Assembly (NCBI GenBank): GCA_028023455.1
Contig: JAQFVV010006232.1
Coordinates: forward strand, 1,248,008 to 1,312,007
Source: Epiperipatus broadwayi
Lineage: Eukaryota > Onychophora > Udeonychophora > Euonychophora > Peripatidae
Reading direction: 5' to 3'
Length of the DNA: 64,000 bases
The position numbers and the translations under genes were made by a program. Of this stretch, positions 62,701 to 64,000 are shown piece after piece (the first letter of the stretch is position 1; each line of letters begins with the position of its first letter). The notes below the pieces were generated by a model. The model ran no database searches. It was given only the letters and a program-made list of their open reading frames with translations, and was not told where the DNA came from.

Positions 62701-64000
62701 CATTGAAACTACATTTATTTTTTATCAATGTTAATTTATAATTACTATACTCCTTTGTTTTCCTTTTAATCTTTTTAACCAATTCCTTATTATTCTTAAT
62801 TTACATCTGATTATTTTTATTCAGATATTTCTTAAAAATACTCCCTAACCATTTTGATACTTTATCATAATATGCCTCTTTTCCATTAATCACTGGCCTT
62901 AAAGGTATTCCTTCTTTATGAATCTTTGGTGCCCAATAAATATTTGCTACTTCACATTCTTTACTTATTATTTCTCCCAATACCCTTCTATTTATTATTC
63001 CTTTATTATACAACCCTTTAACCATCTCATAATTTTTTTTATTAATAATCTTACTATCATCTTTTCTTATCTTTATAAAAAACTCTTCCTCTAACATTCT
63101 CCCAATCTTCCTAATATATTTTTTATTTTCCATCATTACTAACTTACTACCTTTATCTGACTTTATAAAAATAATATCCCCTCCATACTTTTTTTTATAT
63201 TTATAACTTCTATTCTAATCCTTTCTTTATCCCTAAAATTATTAGACTTTTTATTTTTCATTTTATATATATTATTTACCTCTTCTCTTATCCTCTCAAT
63301 CCACCTTTTATCATCCCTACTTATAATATTATATATATCTTTACTTTCATAATAATATATTCTATGTTTCTCCTCCAAATACTTTTGCACTATTTTTTCC
63401 ATTACCACCTGTACCTCCAGTATATCTTTTTTATCATTACTATCCCCACATGCACAAATTTTAATCCTTTACATATTACTTTTAATTCTTCTTCTTTTAA
63501 TCATATTGATGTTAAATTATATATATTATTTCCTCCTTTTTTTTCTTTTTTCTGATCATCATCCTTATTTCTTCCTTCCATTAACTTATCCATTTTTGTT
63601 TAATGTCTTATTCTGGTCTTATCATTAATGAATTCTTTTCTCTTCTTATACAAATTCTCAAAAATCATTTCTTCTTTTCTAGTAATTCTATTAACCAACT
63701 TCTCTTCTAATTCCATAATCTCTTTACATATCCCTTTTTATTTCTATATCCATTTCTTATATATTCTTTAAACACCCTTTCCTCCATACTCCTTATCATA
63801 TTACATTTGTCTTCATACTATTCCTCAACTTCTTCATTTTTACAAACTTTGGTATAACATTATTACTTATACATTCTTTCATAAAATAAATATTATTTTT
63901 AACATTATTCAATCTTATCAACAATCTCCACTTTTTATTTATATTCATAGAAACTTCTTCCATTATCTTAATATACTTCATAAACATTTTAACATTATTC
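62701..64000 (-). pseudogene. PLE-A: N-terminal region and start of reverse transcriptase (runs off the window)
   Basis: Minus frames 63987-63796, 63408-63163 and 63136-62801 read Lys/Glu-rich sequence. They lead into the diagnostic PLE RT block NIYWAPKIHKEGIPLRPVIN followed by KVSKWLGSIFKKYL, and after frame decay into NYKLTLIKN just before the TA insertion at 62700. PKIHK...PLRP is typical of PLE reverse transcriptases. The start of the element lies beyond the window. Without the four insertions the visible PLE-A would be roughly 3.2 kb, ordinary for this class. Confidence 0.78.

Overview
The window is very AT-rich (about a quarter G+C by eye, not counted) eukaryotic DNA. It contains no intact host gene that I can recognise. 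Everything identifiable is mobile DNA or its debris: RTE/BovB-like LINEs, a Ty3/gypsy-type LTR element, Penelope-like elements (PLEs) with GIY-YIG endonucleases, tRNA-derived SINEs, a TA-flanked terminal-inverted-repeat element, foldback elements and microsatellites. The mixture suggests an AT-rich invertebrate animal; I cannot name the lineage.

Layout. 0-1.3 kb: an LTR-like segment on the minus strand with a TATA box. 3.9-5.4 kb: a heavily decayed RTE LINE split by a SINE. 5.4-11 kb: degenerate repeats and a foldback element. 11.46-11.75 kb: an isolated G+C-richer open segment of unknown nature. 15.3-16.45 kb: a long ATT-type microsatellite, then a 746-bp element carrying a hammerhead ribozyme. 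22.5-23.9 kb: a 5'-truncated RTE LINE with a 9-bp target duplication. 24.0-36.8 kb: one Ty3/gypsy element on the minus strand. Both of its LTRs are interrupted, the 3' LTR by a 613-bp hammerhead-bearing element and the 5' LTR by a 4.6-kb unclassified insertion. 36.8-49.9 kb: AT-rich DNA without recognisable genes, with one foldback at 42.2 kb. 49.9-54.8 kb: three more copies of the hammerhead-bearing repeat family, one of them inserted in a decayed unknown coding region, plus a SINE. 55.85-64 kb: one decayed PLE on the minus strand, broken by four nested insertions (an LTR-like element, a second PLE, an RTE LINE and a TA-flanked inverted-repeat element).

The most interesting theme is a set of short non-coding elements whose RNA would fold into hammerhead self-cleaving ribozymes. 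Three sites have all catalytic-core residues (16287-16330 plus; 24978-25019 plus; 52027-52070 minus). The elements are flanked by 11-14 bp target duplications. They begin with an inverted copy of sequence from near their own 3' end, and two contain more than one unit length (period about 450-480 bp). The PLE copy at 58454-59599, which has a reverse-transcriptase remnant and a GIY-YIG domain, has the same arrangement: a 13-bp target duplication, a 32-bp inverted copy at its 5' end and a degenerate hammerhead near its 3' end. The simplest reading is that the short elements are retrozyme-like or non-autonomous PLE relatives moved by PLE machinery. Hammerheads in PLEs and retrozymes are established; these families and the shared inverted-start architecture are read here directly from sequence.
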